From Ehrlichia muris AS145 (GTDB lineage Bacteria; Pseudomonadota; Alphaproteobacteria; Rickettsiales; Anaplasmataceae), in NCBI RefSeq assembly GCF_000508225.1, contig NC_023063.1, forward strand, positions 930,001 to 994,000: a stretch of 64,000 bases of DNA, in the 5' to 3' direction. Made by a program: the position numbers and the translations under genes. Positions 10,582-21,417 of this stretch are shown here, one piece after another. Each line of letters begins with the position of its first letter. The first letter of the stretch is position 1. The notes under the pieces were generated by a model. It was given only the letters and a program-made list of their open reading frames with translations, did not search any database and was not told the DNA's origin.

Positions 10582-11289
10582 TTAACAACAATTTATTACA
10601 CCCATATTAGCAGATATATTGTCAATACTTAATAAAGAACTCACATGCACATTAGAAGATGTATCAAGTATAGAGATACACTCTGTGATTTTATAAGCAA
10701 TACGGTTATTCACTATTTTAGAAAACAACCTTACCATATCAACAGCAGATGCCACCAACAGGAAATCTCTTAAAGAACAATCACTATTTTTTATCAATAA
10801 TCTACAATTAACCTTAATTGTACATAAAGATAATGTAGTACTTAACAATAACTTTCTAAATAAAATTAGACTCAGGTGATTATTAGTAGTACTATTATTT
10901 ACAAATTCATCAACTGCACTAGCCCACTCAGATACAATAGAATATGATAAAAATTTTATTTGTTCTATTATTTCAGCATTTAGACCCACCCGATCTATTA
11001 AACCCGGATTACTCAAAATATTATGTGCACTATCAATAAGTTGCATTAATGATTTTATCATAACATCTAAATCACACTGAACAGAATTATGAATAGTCGT
11101 AGCAACTAAACTATTATATAATTTCTTACTCCTTAACCTAATCACTGGCTTTAGGCAAGAGCTTATAAATTTATTAAAATTATCCATATTAGTAACCATA
11201 TTAGAATATACTATAAAGTTTAAGAATTCTATTAATTTATCAATAGATCTTGTATTATAAGAATTATATTTAAAGTTGCACAACAACAA
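10582..11289 (-). CDS. hypothetical protein, distant paralog of the gene at 13811
   Basis: A 235-residue soluble protein with no membrane segment. Its middle aligns with the 347-residue protein at 13811: NILSNPGLIDRVGLNAEIIEQIK here against DVLSDPDVIGRMNLDRDVVKAIK there, and further on SLRDFLLVASAVDMVRLFSK against MRDDFLYICLAVNNLDFFTY. The frame opens with TTG and has no good ribosome site, so the true start is uncertain; ATG codons about 30 residues downstream are possible. Compared with the paralog it lacks the last 130 residues or so, so it may be truncated. Function unknown. Confidence 0.5.
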   Translation of the reverse strand: MLLCNFKYNSYNTRSIDKLIEFLNFIVYSNMVTNMDNFNKFISSCLKPVIRLRSKKLYNSLVATTIHNSVQCDLDVMIKSLMQLIDSAHNILSNPGLIDRVGLNAEIIEQIKFLSYSIVSEWASAVDEFVNNSTTNNHLSLILFRKLLLSTTLSLCTIKVNCRLLIKNSDCSLRDFLLVASAVDMVRLFSKIVNNRIAYKITECISILDTSSNVHVSSLLSIDNISANMGVINCC

Positions 11290-11598
11290 TCAAGTTATAT
11301 CTAAACCAAAAGTTTAAAAAGCTAATGTTTAATACTCTTCTACTTTTTCCAACTTGGAAAAAAATTGTTTAATACAAAAAATCATCATCTGTTGATTTAT
11401 GTCTATAGTACAAAAAATAGAGATTTTTCTTTTCCAAGAAAATCTTCAACAAATTACTATTTTCTCAAATTATCAATTAATGTTAACTTTCACGTCATCA
11501 AGAACTAACTATGTACCAAAAAATACTCTATATTCTCTACTATCTCATATGAATAACCATACCCTGCTTTCACTCTATGAAAATGAAGTAGTATTAAT

Positions 11599-12987
11599 AG
11601 AGATATATTATTCTTGACACCTGTCTATCACAAACTCAACATAAGCATCTAAACGCATAATTCTACATCGACAGAAACATATAATAATCTTCTGGATTGG
11701 AATATTTTGTTCATCACGATTTTTTAATTGAATAATTAACTTTAAACATTATGTTTCCATTTATACATTTTTCTATCTGAATGAGTAATATTACTAAACA
11801 TAGAGATTATACTATTCTTGACCTGTCTATCACAAACTCAACATAAGCATCTAAACGCATAATTCTACATTAACGGGAAAATACAACAATCTTCTGGATT
11901 GGAATATTTTGTTCATCACGATTTTTTAATTGCATAATTAACTTTAAACATTATGTTTCCATTTATACATTTTTCTATCTGAATGAGTAATATTACTAAA
12001 CATAGAGATTATATTATTCTTGACCTGTCTATCACAAACTCAACATAAGCATCTAAACGCATAATTCTACATCGACAGAAACATATAATAATCTTCTGGA
12101 TTGGAATATTTTGTTCATCACGATTTTTTAATTGAATAATTAACTTTAAACATTATGTTTCCATTTATACATTTTTCTATCTGAATGAGTAATATTACTA
12201 AACATAGAGATTATATTATTCTTGACCTGTCTATCACAAACTCAACATAAGCATATAAACGCATAATTCTACATTAACGGGAAAATACAACAATCTTCTG
12301 GATTGGAATATTTTGTTCATCACGATTTTTTAATTGAATAATTAACTTTAAACATTATGTTTCCATTTATACATTTTTCTATCTGAATGAGTAATATTAC
12401 TAAACATAGAGATTATACTATTCTTGACCTGTCTATCACAAACTCAACATAAGCATCTAAACGCATAATTCTACATCGACAGAAACATATAATAATCTTC
12501 TGGATTGGAATATTTTGTTCATCACGATTTTTTAATTGAATAATTAACTTTAAACATTATGTTTCCATTTATACATTTTTCTATCTGAATGAGTAATATT
12601 ACTAAACATAGAGATTATACTATTCTTGACCTGTCTATCACAAACTCAACATAAGCATCTAAACGCATAATTCTACATCGACAGAAACATATAATAATCT
12701 TCTGGATTGGAATATTTTGTTCATCACGATTTTTTAATTGAATAATTAACTTTAAACATTATGTTTCCATTTATACATTTTTCTATCTGAATGAGTAATA
12801 TTACTAAACATAGAGATTATACTATTCTTGACCTGTCTATCACAAACTCAACATAAGCATCTAAACGCATAATTCTACATCGACAGAAACATATAATAAT
12901 CTTCTGGATTGGAATATTTTGTTCATCACGATTTTTTAATTGAATAATATACTTGAACATTATGTTTCCATTTATACATCTTTCTAT
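11599..12987. repeat. array of seven 202-bp tandem repeats
   Basis: The marker ctgtctatcacaaactcaac starts at 11621, 11823, 12025, 12227, 12429, 12631 and 12833, exactly 202 bp apart. The last copy is incomplete and diverges near 12987. Two unit types are distinguishable after ttctacat: type A continues cgacagaaacatataat, type B continues taacgggaaaatacaac. The order is A-B-A-B-A-A-A. No long frame runs through the array, so it is non-coding as a whole. Confidence 0.95.
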
Positions 12988-13032
12988 CTGCTTGATACAA
13001 AACCTTATATTATTTAGCAATACCCAAACCAT
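12817..13032 (-). CDS. possible 71-residue protein overlapping the last 202-bp repeat
   Basis: ATG-started minus-strand frame. Its C-terminal 45 residues (from YIIQLKNRDEQNIPIQK to FVIDRSRIV) are encoded by the right-most repeat unit. In the interior units the upstream junction carries one extra base, so the same coding sequence exists there without a start. The array may thus have arisen by duplication of the 3' end of this frame. No known family, and I cannot tell whether it is expressed. Confidence 0.25.
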   Translation of the reverse strand: MVWVLLNNIRFCIKQIERCINGNIMFKYIIQLKNRDEQNIPIQKIIICFCRCRIMRLDAYVEFVIDRSRIV

Positions 13033-13810
13033 AAATCTTGGACTTATGAGAACTTTATTAAATCATTACAAATATTATTCATACACTTCATCCATTAACA
13101 AAGGATTCAACACCAAGATATTCAGCATAACTTTTAAGATGATTCAGTTGTACCAAACTATGAATAATAAATGATACACTACAGGTAATTTCACTTACAA
13201 CATTCTAATTAAGAGTAGTAAATTCTTGAACATATTTACTACCTGAGATAACACAAGCAGCATAAACAACGTCCGTATTATTACTTCATAGCTATATCAT
13301 GCAATTTGACAGTTATATAGCTCATAACAATGATAATCACATAATTCTCTAGAACTATTTTACTTGACTATCCATATATCAGATAATTACAGCAGATTAG
13401 TTATATTTTGCATACTAAAGATCCTTATTAAGTAACTTTCGATAAAGCAACTAATAAATTCAAGGAATACAAGCTTGTTAAAAAAAGTTTTCACCAATAT
13501 AAGAAACATTACATTATACTCTATACTACTAATAGCTCTACCAAAATAGCACTAACAACATTTAATATATATTCATTAAATATATTAAAACAATACTATA
13601 GAAATTAATAATATTATTTATCAATACACAGTAATGTACTGACAATTCACAAAAAAAGACGTGCTTTTCCGGCAATATAAGATTATAAAACACTTATAGT
13701 TCTGAAAATACACAAAGACAAAAGACTAAAATTTCATACATAATTTTTAGCAACTGAATAAATTACTACCACACTGTATAGAGATATTTATAGTTACTTA
13801 TCACAATATA

Positions 13811-14854
13811 CTATCTCTCTTTACTTACAACAGGCTTTATAGGAGTTATTAACTCTTCATCATCACTACTAGATAAAATAGTCACACTATCTTCTTGGGC
13901 TTTTTGATTACGAGAAGACAACGTCTCTAAACCTATATTAGCAGAAGTATTATAAACAATAAGACCATTCTTACCCAATCGGTTAATTGATCGATGATAC
14001 AAAATAAAGCCATTTGTAAAATCATTAATAAAAGATATTTTTCCAGAATCTAACACAACCAATCTTGATCCTTTAGAAAAAGGTCGGTCATAATCTTGAA
14101 TAGATACCATCACAGACTGAAACAAAAATGACATATTATATCCATATCTACATCCCAACTCAGCAAGAGAATTTTCATACAGCGGAACTAAGTCAGACAT
14201 AACTCTATCCTTCAAACTACACAAATAACGATCCCTATCAAAATCTAGGTCCGCTAATATACGGGAACTTGATATTTTTGACTCTGTTGTAGCAGGAATA
14301 TTTATTGTATTAATTAACTTACACGATTCTAATAGTGCACAATTTATATTGTTAGCATATTCCTGTATATTATAGGTAAAAAAGTCAAGATTATTAACTG
14401 CAAGACATATATATAAAAAATCATCTCTCATTATTACATTGCTATACTTTATTAATTTCTGACATAAATACCTTATCGTACTTGAAGTATTTTTGATCTT
14501 ATATAGTAATAATTCTGTCATAAACACTAAGTTATTATTTCGGCCAGGATGAATACGCATATCAATCATATTATTATAGACGTCAATTAAAGAATCTATC
14601 ACACAAGACACTTTAGACTTTATAGCTTTTACAACATCTCTATCTAAATTCATACGTCCAATTACATCTGGGTCACTTAAAACATCACAAGCATAACTAG
14701 CAAGTCTTATCAATGCCACTTCATCCAAAGTCAATGGTTTATACAGCTGTGTATTCTCCTCTAATTTTTCACAATGCATAATGTATAGCTTTCCACTTAT
14801 CTCTCCCAATTTTGAATAACAATAGAAATATAAAAGATTAGATATATCACGCAT
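13811..14854 (-). CDS. hypothetical protein, larger paralog of the gene at 10582
   Basis: A 347-residue soluble protein of unknown family. The start at 14854 is well supported by an AAGAGG ribosome site. Residues about 50-190 match the smaller protein at 10582. The C-terminal part is its own: a segment with RLVVLDSGKISFINDFTNGF and a final Ser/Asp/Glu patch (TILSSSDDEELITPIK). There is no signal peptide or membrane segment. The two paralogs flank the 202-bp repeat array, which suggests that the whole interval arose by duplication followed by decay. The acidic serine-rich end resembles tails found in some Ehrlichia secreted proteins, but this is only a compositional likeness. Confidence 0.65.
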   Translation of the reverse strand: MRDISNLLYFYCYSKLGEISGKLYIMHCEKLEENTQLYKPLTLDEVALIRLASYACDVLSDPDVIGRMNLDRDVVKAIKSKVSCVIDSLIDVYNNMIDMRIHPGRNNNLVFMTELLLYKIKNTSSTIRYLCQKLIKYSNVIMRDDFLYICLAVNNLDFFTYNIQEYANNINCALLESCKLINTINIPATTESKISSSRILADLDFDRDRYLCSLKDRVMSDLVPLYENSLAELGCRYGYNMSFLFQSVMVSIQDYDRPFSKGSRLVVLDSGKISFINDFTNGFILYHRSINRLGKNGLIVYNTSANIGLETLSSRNQKAQEDSVTILSSSDDEELITPIKPVVSKER

Positions 14855-15172
14855 TAGAACCTCTTAAATAAACTCATATTATAAAAAAATTAAGTAATTC
14901 TATTAAGAAATAACATATATTAATAATAAATACTAGAAATTTATTTAAAAAATTTACTATATAGAAGAAAGATTTATAGAATTTCTTTAATATTTTTAAC
15001 TATTAATTAGATAAATTAAATTTATTACACGAAATAACAGTGCACAGAGAAAATAAATAATAATTTGCTATATTTTGATATATAAGGCTGTAATATTAAC
15101 CATTTTTATTAGAAAAATTAGGCTTAAAACCCTAAAATAAATAAATAGATTAAAACAACCTTCTATTATTTG
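14855..15172. other. intergenic stretch
   Basis: About 320 bp between the 13811 gene and the 3' end of cdsA. AT-rich, with no gene or hairpin terminator that I can support. Confidence 0.5.
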
Positions 15173-15823
15173 TTATGTTAGAAAAAATCTAGAGAACTTT
15201 TGAACATAATAAGCAACTAGTGGTGCAGTAAAAATAAAACTATCCATGCGATCAAGAATACCCCCATGTCCAGGAATGAGAGTTCCACTATCCTTCACTT
15301 TACATAAGCGTTTTATGCAAGATTCTGTAATATCACCAATTTGAGCAACAACTGCTATAAGAATACCTGCAATAAATGCATGAAATACAAAAAATATCCC
15401 AAAAATTATTGATACAATAACACTGATAAATGCCCCAGCAACTACACCTCCAAACAATCCTGCCCATGTCTTATTAGGGCTAATCATAGGGATTATCTTT
15501 TTCTCACCAATATTCTTACCAACAAAGTATGCAGCTATATCCGTTCCCCAAACAACAGTAATTAACCATATCAGGATTATTTCTCCATTCAATAAGTTAT
15601 AAATATATACTAAAGATGCATAAGGTATTACTACAATAAAAAACGCAGGAACATAATATAACCTCTTACACTGCATAATATTCAACAATTCAACAGAAGA
15701 AACCACAGCAAGAAGAAAACACAAAATATAAAAGCTAATTTCTCCAAAATATAAGGACAAGGATACAACAGCACAAATGAATACAGACGACAATGACCTT
15801 ACAAACAAACTACCACTTACCAT
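15173..15823 (-). CDS. cdsA: phosphatidate cytidylyltransferase
   Basis: CdsA makes CDP-diacylglycerol from phosphatidic acid and CTP at the inner membrane, the branch point of bacterial phospholipid synthesis. The family signature is complete near the C-terminus: SCIKRLCKVKD followed by SGTLIPGHGGILDRMD, with the conserved Lys-Asp, His-Gly-Gly and Asp-Arg-x-Asp. Several hydrophobic segments precede it. A TTG codon at 15835 would add four residues, but the ATG at 15823 has a GGA ribosome site at the right distance and is preferred, giving 216 residues. It lies downstream of pyrH and frr on the same strand, the usual order in alphaproteobacteria, but with a 576-bp gap where uppS is often found. 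Confidence 0.9.
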   Translation of the reverse strand: MVSGSLFVRSLSSVFICAVVSLSLYFGEISFYILCFLLAVVSSVELLNIMQCKRLYYVPAFFIVVIPYASLVYIYNLLNGEIILIWLITVVWGTDIAAYFVGKNIGEKKIIPMISPNKTWAGLFGGVVAGAFISVIVSIIFGIFFVFHAFIAGILIAVVAQIGDITESCIKRLCKVKDSGTLIPGHGGILDRMDSFIFTAPLVAYYVQKFSRFFLT

Positions 15824-16399
15824 TGTTCCAACCAAATATTGTTAAACCAAGATACTTTTTAATATAAAGTAATTAATTATATTATAAATATAACTCAGCA
15901 CAATGTTAACTAAAATTATAAAAAATCAAAACACATTTTATTTACCTTTATCATGCAATATACGTGACGCAGATTAACATTAGGATATTGCATTTATATG
16001 TAAAAATTATCAAATACCCCATTTTTATATAACATTAGATAAACCTTACATCACTAACATATCAATTTTAGAAGCATATACCTTACTCACTAAACAAAGT
16101 ACAATTATTACAGTTATTTATACACAAAATTAAATATGTAAATAAAGAACTCATCAGCAACATAAATCAATACCCTATCTTCTGAAAATAGAAAGGCGTT
16201 ATGAAAGAACTTGACTATAAAGAACTACATATATAAATCACATCAGGACTTATTAAAGTGTGAAAGATGGATTTTTTCATCTGAAGTTATGTATGATCAT
16301 CAGGTGCATTATTGTAAAAATTAAACAATAAGCTGCTATTAACTACACATAGAATAAATTATTAGTAAGAAAAGATGCTTTTGAAAATTACAATCAGAG
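15824..16399. other. gene-free gap between frr and cdsA
   Basis: In many bacteria uppS (undecaprenyl diphosphate synthase) sits here. I see no frame resembling it, intact or decayed. No RNA gene seen. Confidence 0.5.
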
Positions 16400-16957
16400 T
16401 TAAACATGTAACAATTCTTTCTCTTTTGAAGTAAAAGCATCATTTATTTTTTTCATAGCATCATCTGTAATCTTTTGTATTTCTACCCCAGCTACACGTA
16501 AATCGTCTTCAGAAATCTCTTTATTATCTTGCATTACCTTTAACTTATCCATAATATCTCTACGTATATTACGAACAGAAACTCTACAATCTTCAGAAAT
16601 CTTACTTAACAACTTAACTAGATTTTTTCTCATATCCTGTGTCATATCTGGAATAGTTAAACGAATTGTTGTTGTTTCACAAGAAAAACCAAATCCGAGA
16701 TTTGAATTCATAATTGCAGTCTTTATAGCCCCCATATTATTAGAATCCCATACCTTAATCATCAATGTTTTATTATCAGACACAGATATACTTGATATAG
16801 TATTTAACTTTACACGCCCTCCATAAGTTTCAACAATAATTCCATCTAAGACTGAAGTTCTTGCTCTCCCCGTTCTAATACCATCAATATCACTTAAATA
16901 TACAGATAAAGTCTTTTCCATCCTATTTTTAGCATCTTGTTTCACTTCGCTTATCAT
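16400..16957 (-). CDS. frr: ribosome recycling factor
   Basis: A 185-residue protein, exactly the usual length. RRF, with EF-G, splits the post-termination ribosome so that subunits can be reused. The family pattern is present throughout: an N-terminal helix, [18 protein letters not shown] at about residues 31-48, the conserved hinge, then [18 protein letters not shown] near residue 105 and [13 protein letters not shown] near residue 127. The ATG at 16957 is 22 bp after the pyrH stop, so frr and pyrH are co-transcribed, as in most bacteria. Confidence 0.96.
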   Translation of the reverse strand: MISEVKQDAKNRMEKTLSVYLSDIDGIRTGRARTSVLDGIIVETYGGRVKLNTISSISVSDNKTLMIKVWDSNNMGAIKTAIMNSNLGFGFSCETTTIRLTIPDMTQDMRKNLVKLLSKISEDCRVSVRNIRRDIMDKLKVMQDNKEISEDDLRVAGVEIQKITDDAMKKINDAFTSKEKELLHV

Positions 16958-16979
16958 TTACTCATCCCAATATTTTTAT

Positions 16980-17714
16980 TCAATTACATATTGTTGTATA
17001 CAAACCGTTCCCACGGATTATATCCGCAAAACTACCACGCTTACCTAGATTAAACACAATGATAGGTACTGAATGTTCTCGAGCCAAAGACACAGCAGCA
17101 ACATCCATAATTTTCAGATCTAACGATAATAAATCACGATAAGAAATTTTGTTATACCTTACTGCATCAGCAATTTTTTTAGGATCAGCTGAATACACTC
17201 CATCAACCTGTGTACCTTTAAATATAGCATCACAACCCATCTCTATACCACGCAATGCAGCTGCAGTATCTGTAGTAAAGAATGGGCTACCCACTCCAGC
17301 AGCACATATGACCACTCTTCCTTTCTCTAGATGACGTATAGCACGTCTTCTAATATATGTCTCACATACAGCAGTAATAGGAATTGCTGATAAAACCCTA
17401 GATTGAACATTCACCTTCTCCAAAGCATTTTGTAAAGATAAAGCATTCATCATAGTAGCTAGCATTCCTATATAATCATTACTAGCTCTTTCAAATCCAA
17501 AAGATGCTGAAGCTGATGCACCACGGAATATATTACCACCACCTACAACCAGACACAGCTGTACTCCAAAGCTATGAACTTCTTTGAGATCATGAGATAA
17601 CTTATCCAGAACTTCCATATCACACCCAAAGCCTTTCTCTCCCATTAATGCTTCACCAGATACTTTCAGTAAAACCCTAGAATACTTAACTTTAGCAGCA
17701 GAGCCCTCACTCAT
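16980..17714 (-). CDS. pyrH: uridylate kinase
   Basis: UMP kinase phosphorylates UMP to UDP in pyrimidine nucleotide synthesis and belongs to the amino-acid kinase fold, not to the P-loop NMP kinases. Visible family features are [12 protein letters not shown] at the N-terminus (phosphate binding), [10 protein letters not shown] near residue 57, the Asp-rich nucleotide site ending [15 protein letters not shown] near residue 165, and [12 protein letters not shown] close to the end. The length of 244 is normal. The start is ATG at 17714. It is the first gene of the pyrH-frr pair; tsf and rpsB, its usual upstream partners, are not adjacent here. Confidence 0.96.
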   Translation of the reverse strand: MSEGSAAKVKYSRVLLKVSGEALMGEKGFGCDMEVLDKLSHDLKEVHSFGVQLCLVVGGGNIFRGASASASFGFERASNDYIGMLATMMNALSLQNALEKVNVQSRVLSAIPITAVCETYIRRRAIRHLEKGRVVICAAGVGSPFFTTDTAAALRGIEMGCDAIFKGTQVDGVYSADPKKIADAVRYNKISYRDLLSLDLKIMDVAAVSLAREHSVPIIVFNLGKRGSFADIIRGNGLYTTICN

Positions 17715-18335
17715 TAAATTCCCTTTTTATTAGCTAGTAACTTAAAATACAGCAACCACAGATATAATAAATTATATATTAGGCACAAAAAGATGCAATA
17801 TACAAATTCCTAATATCATAAATTAATTACGATCAATAGTAGCTATTACAATAGTCAATTTTATTTTCTACTTACATTTAATTGATTTTTATAAATTTAT
17901 TACTAAATATCCTAAAAATTATACTTACATGTATGGAAAAATAGATAAATCAATGTTGCAAATCCCTTGCATCCATGAAATTATTATGATCAATACTCCT
18001 ATAGTATCAATTGCTACTATTATAAATCTAACAATTTTAAGATTATATAACATATTAAAATTCCTGCAACAGCAGTTCAGTATATAATCAACTAAATGTA
18101 TCTATAGAGATGTTAATAGTTATTATAGTTGAACTAAGATAGATAACATTCTAAAAAATTTGAACTTCGGTTTTATTTGCATTACCTGTTGTTGATTACC
18201 ACAGCATTAAAGCAAATGAAATCGCATGCAGAAATCTCTAATCTATGTACAGGAAACATTAGATTAACATTTTTTCACTCCAAGCAAAATCTACCATCAA
18301 TTACATGGATCTTAACATGCTTCATGATACCATGC
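17715..18335. other. gene-free stretch upstream of pyrH
   Basis: About 620 bp between the start of pyrH and the 3' end of the AsmA-like gene. It should hold the pyrH promoter. A 9-base inverted repeat (aatagtagc at 17835, gctactatt at 18013) has too long a spacer to be a terminator. Confidence 0.5.
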
Positions 18336-21300
18336 TTACTTGATTTCATCTACTTTATTAGATTTTTTCTTTACATGCTCTTTCTTTATTAACTTACTAT
18401 CAAATACTTTCAACCCTCTTTTTAATAAATTAGGTGTTAAAATAGACATTAAATTAACTGATAAATCATGATCTTTATCTGTCCCTTTTACTTTATAGTC
18501 TATAGCAATAACACCACGACTCTGTCCTCCAGTTAATAATTTACCGATAATTGGAGTTTGCCATATGATCTTATTAATTACATATGCAGGAATTATTTGT
18601 CCTTTTATATTAAACATTTTCGTACTGAGATCAATCTCTCCGCCTAAACTAATACCTAATTCAGAACCTTCTGCCCAAGACTCATTTATATTTATTAAAT
18701 CATCTTGATAAGTAAATGGTACATTCAATGTATTAAAGTATATTCCTTTACCATTTAACGTATTAACAACCCCTTTCAGTGAAGATAATGTTAATATTTG
18801 AGCCAAAATAGAAGCATTGACAATATGAAAATTTGTTAATGAAAACATACCAGAAGTTACTTCACTAGTTTTTACTGGATACATATAAAAAGATAAATTT
18901 CCTTTATTTACAACTTTCAAAATATCCATTGCCCGAAGAAGTTCTCCTGCATTATTAGTACTTATCTCTAGCCCAATAGGGCCATACTCCACATTAAAAT
19001 TACTATTATCTAAAAAATTTCCTGTTAACTTAACATTAGGACAAACATTACCATAACAATCTAAGTTAAAGTCTATATTACTAGTCACAACATTATTTTT
19101 CATTATAACGCGGTCTACATTAACATCAACCTTGGTTTGCTTAATCTGAGATTGCCCTTTCATTGCCTCAAAGAAATCAATAGTGCTTAAATCCAAAGAT
19201 TTACCAAATATTTTTACTGTAATAGAATCACTATCTCGTTTCAATTCAGCTTTAATATCTGTATTTTTTAACCTTATCTTATTTAACAATAATTCTACAT
19301 TATTGCCTACTTTACCATTCAATTCTATGTCTACACCTTCACCAATTATAGATGCATTATCTATCTTGACCTCATTTTTGTCCTTAAATGAAGCAGAGAA
19401 TTTCACTAGACCATCAAAACTATTATTTGGCAACCCATTGATATGAAGTTTCAACTGAGAAATGTCAATATCCCCTGAAATAATCGTATTATTGCCATTA
19501 ATATCCCATTGTAGATTCGATTTCATTACCCCTGAACAATTTTCACACCTAAAAATTTCTAACTTATTCACATTTTTAGTTGAAATATACCCTGCAAATT
19601 CATAGTGAAACTTATAATTATCCCGTAAATTTCTATCCACTTTTAAAAACATAGGATAACCATTCATATAACCCTGAGTATCTATTTTCACATCGTTACC
19701 ATGCAACGTAATGTCAACATTTGCATCATAGACATCAAAAGTATCTAAAACACCATCAGCTTTAAAAGATTTAATCTGCGTATGTATATAAGATTCATAA
19801 TTTACAACATTATCATTTAGCAAATTAAATATCTTAAAATCAAAGCTAGTATGACAATCACCAAAAATTTTGTTATCATCTAGTGGTATAAATTGTTCCT
19901 TATTCACTGCTCCATATAACTGTTTTATACTACCTACAGAACTACCACTAATACTCATTACCGCATTTACATTTTTTAAATTTTCTATCTTTAATACCCC
20001 ACCTTGAACAATCATACCTTTAAAATTTGAGTTATCAGAAGTAATAAAAAATTGATTATCACGTAAATACAATTTACCATGTACTATACGTACTGGATCA
20101 AAATCATCATTAAATTTTATTGAAACATTTTCTATATCTGCACTAACATTATAACTTGACAGATCATCATGAACGAAAATCTCATCACGTTTCCCTTTGA
20201 TTTGAAGTCTAATATCACTCATTTTTCCTTCTATAACATTAGTACAATACCAATGATTTAAATCAGGATATAAATTAACAAACCAATAATTACATAGCGT
20301 TCTTGGTGATATAACATCAATGTTAAAATTTAAGTTTACATTTTCATTGTCAACTGCCCCTGTTGCAACTATTTTACTTTGATCTAATAACAAAGAAAAA
20401 TTTTTCACGGACAGAACATCATTTTGATATACCAATCTCGTTCTAAAATCATGGATGTAGCATTTATGAGAAGAAACACAAGGGATATTCCCTTTAATGC
20501 TTTGAACGTTTATATCACTATATGTAATCTCACCATACTCATTAACTTTCAGAATAACATCACCACTAAAATTCAAATTCTCATATAGTGGAAGTTGATC
20601 ATTTAAATTACCTAAATATCCCAATATCTTAGTATTAAAATTACCATACGATATCTCAAAGGACATTATACCTTTATAATGTTCATGCACTGTCATACTG
20701 ATAAAAGAATTGTCATTCTCCACATTGAAATCAATCGTATTTTTATCATATCCCCTATCCACTTTAACATTAAGTTGTTTTATCACTAAATCCTCTTTAC
20801 CACTTTTAGCAATAACAGCGTTCCTAATAAACACCGCCATATCCAACTTTATCGCTTTCAACATTATATCCTTGAGGATTTGTACAGAACTTTTTACAGG
20901 GCTTATTTCAATTTTCTTTTGGATGTTATAGAATTTAACATGGACTTTAGGAATATCAATATAAGAAAAATCACAATTTCCCCATAAAAACAATATTCCA
21001 ATTTTAGAATATAACAAGAATTTAGGTATTGTGATAGTTGCCCCAAGTTTGGGACTTTTAATCGTAATATCCCGTGACGACAAAACAAAATTTTCACTCT
21101 TATTCTGCCAAGCTAATGTAGTACCACCTATATCTATCTCTGAATCAGGAAAAATTGTAGTAAGTTTATGCTTGATACAAAAATTTAAAAATTTTGCATT
21201 AATCTCTATAACATCTTTATCATGAATATACAGGTAAGATATACCACACATTACAGGTATTATCAGTACAAAGAATAATTTTACAATTTTTTTTTTAGCA

Positions 21301-21347
21301 TAAATGAGCACTAAATTAATATACAGCAGTATTATCCACAATACCAT
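18336..21347 (-). CDS. large AsmA-like inner-membrane protein (YhdP/DUF3971 type)
   Basis: A 1003-residue protein with one N-terminal membrane segment (about residues 20-40, KLFFVLIIPVMCGISYLYI) and a very long beta-rich periplasmic region. The C-terminal 150 residues have the AsmA-like ending: NAGELLRAMDILKVVNKGNL, later GKGIYFNTLNVPFTYQDD, then INKIIWQTPIIGKLLTGG and YKVKGTDKDHDLSVNLMSIL. Proteins of this AsmA/YhdP group are bridge-like lipid carriers between inner and outer membranes in other Gram-negatives, so a part in phospholipid delivery is likely by family. The ATG at 21347 is about 70 bp after rnhA, on the same strand. Length fits the family. Confidence 0.8.
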   Translation of the reverse strand: MVLWIILLYINLVLIYAKKKIVKLFFVLIIPVMCGISYLYIHDKDVIEINAKFLNFCIKHKLTTIFPDSEIDIGGTTLAWQNKSENFVLSSRDITIKSPKLGATITIPKFLLYSKIGILFLWGNCDFSYIDIPKVHVKFYNIQKKIEISPVKSSVQILKDIMLKAIKLDMAVFIRNAVIAKSGKEDLVIKQLNVKVDRGYDKNTIDFNVENDNSFISMTVHEHYKGIMSFEISYGNFNTKILGYLGNLNDQLPLYENLNFSGDVILKVNEYGEITYSDINVQSIKGNIPCVSSHKCYIHDFRTRLVYQNDVLSVKNFSLLLDQSKIVATGAVDNENVNLNFNIDVISPRTLCNYWFVNLYPDLNHWYCTNVIEGKMSDIRLQIKGKRDEIFVHDDLSSYNVSADIENVSIKFNDDFDPVRIVHGKLYLRDNQFFITSDNSNFKGMIVQGGVLKIENLKNVNAVMSISGSSVGSIKQLYGAVNKEQFIPLDDNKIFGDCHTSFDFKIFNLLNDNVVNYESYIHTQIKSFKADGVLDTFDVYDANVDITLHGNDVKIDTQGYMNGYPMFLKVDRNLRDNYKFHYEFAGYISTKNVNKLEIFRCENCSGVMKSNLQWDINGNNTIISGDIDISQLKLHINGLPNNSFDGLVKFSASFKDKNEVKIDNASIIGEGVDIELNGKVGNNVELLLNKIRLKNTDIKAELKRDSDSITVKIFGKSLDLSTIDFFEAMKGQSQIKQTKVDVNVDRVIMKNNVVTSNIDFNLDCYGNVCPNVKLTGNFLDNSNFNVEYGPIGLEISTNNAGELLRAMDILKVVNKGNLSFYMYPVKTSEVTSGMFSLTNFHIVNASILAQILTLSSLKGVVNTLNGKGIYFNTLNVPFTYQDDLININESWAEGSELGISLGGEIDLSTKMFNIKGQIIPAYVINKIIWQTPIIGKLLTGGQSRGVIAIDYKVKGTDKDHDLSVNLMSILTPNLLKRGLKVFDSKLIKKEHVKKKSNKVDEIK

Positions 21348-21417
21348 TTACAATATACATTTACCTACTAAATCGATCTAATACTTTAGAATGTAAATAT
21401 AAGCACACAACAAAAAC

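Noticed and set aside
11399-11617. 72-codon plus-strand frame left of the 202-bp array
   Set aside because: No ribosome site, composition like the surrounding non-coding DNA, and its end runs into the first repeat unit. No homology to any protein in the window.
11599-12987. 202-bp array considered as a CRISPR array
   Set aside because: The units are directly adjacent with no unique spacers, and no cas genes are nearby.
12953-13174. 73-codon plus-strand frame at the right end of the 202-bp array
   Set aside because: It overlaps the minus-strand frame at 12817-13032 and starts inside the repeat. No ribosome site; likely chance.
17835-18021. Inverted repeat aatagtagc / gctactatt upstream of pyrH
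   Set aside because: The spacer of about 170 bp is too long for a terminator, and the 9-base arms could arise by chance in such AT-rich DNA.
18177-18392. 71-codon plus-strand frame at the 3' end of the AsmA-like gene
   Set aside because: Overlaps the end of the AsmA-like gene on the other strand, has no ribosome site and no recognisable features.
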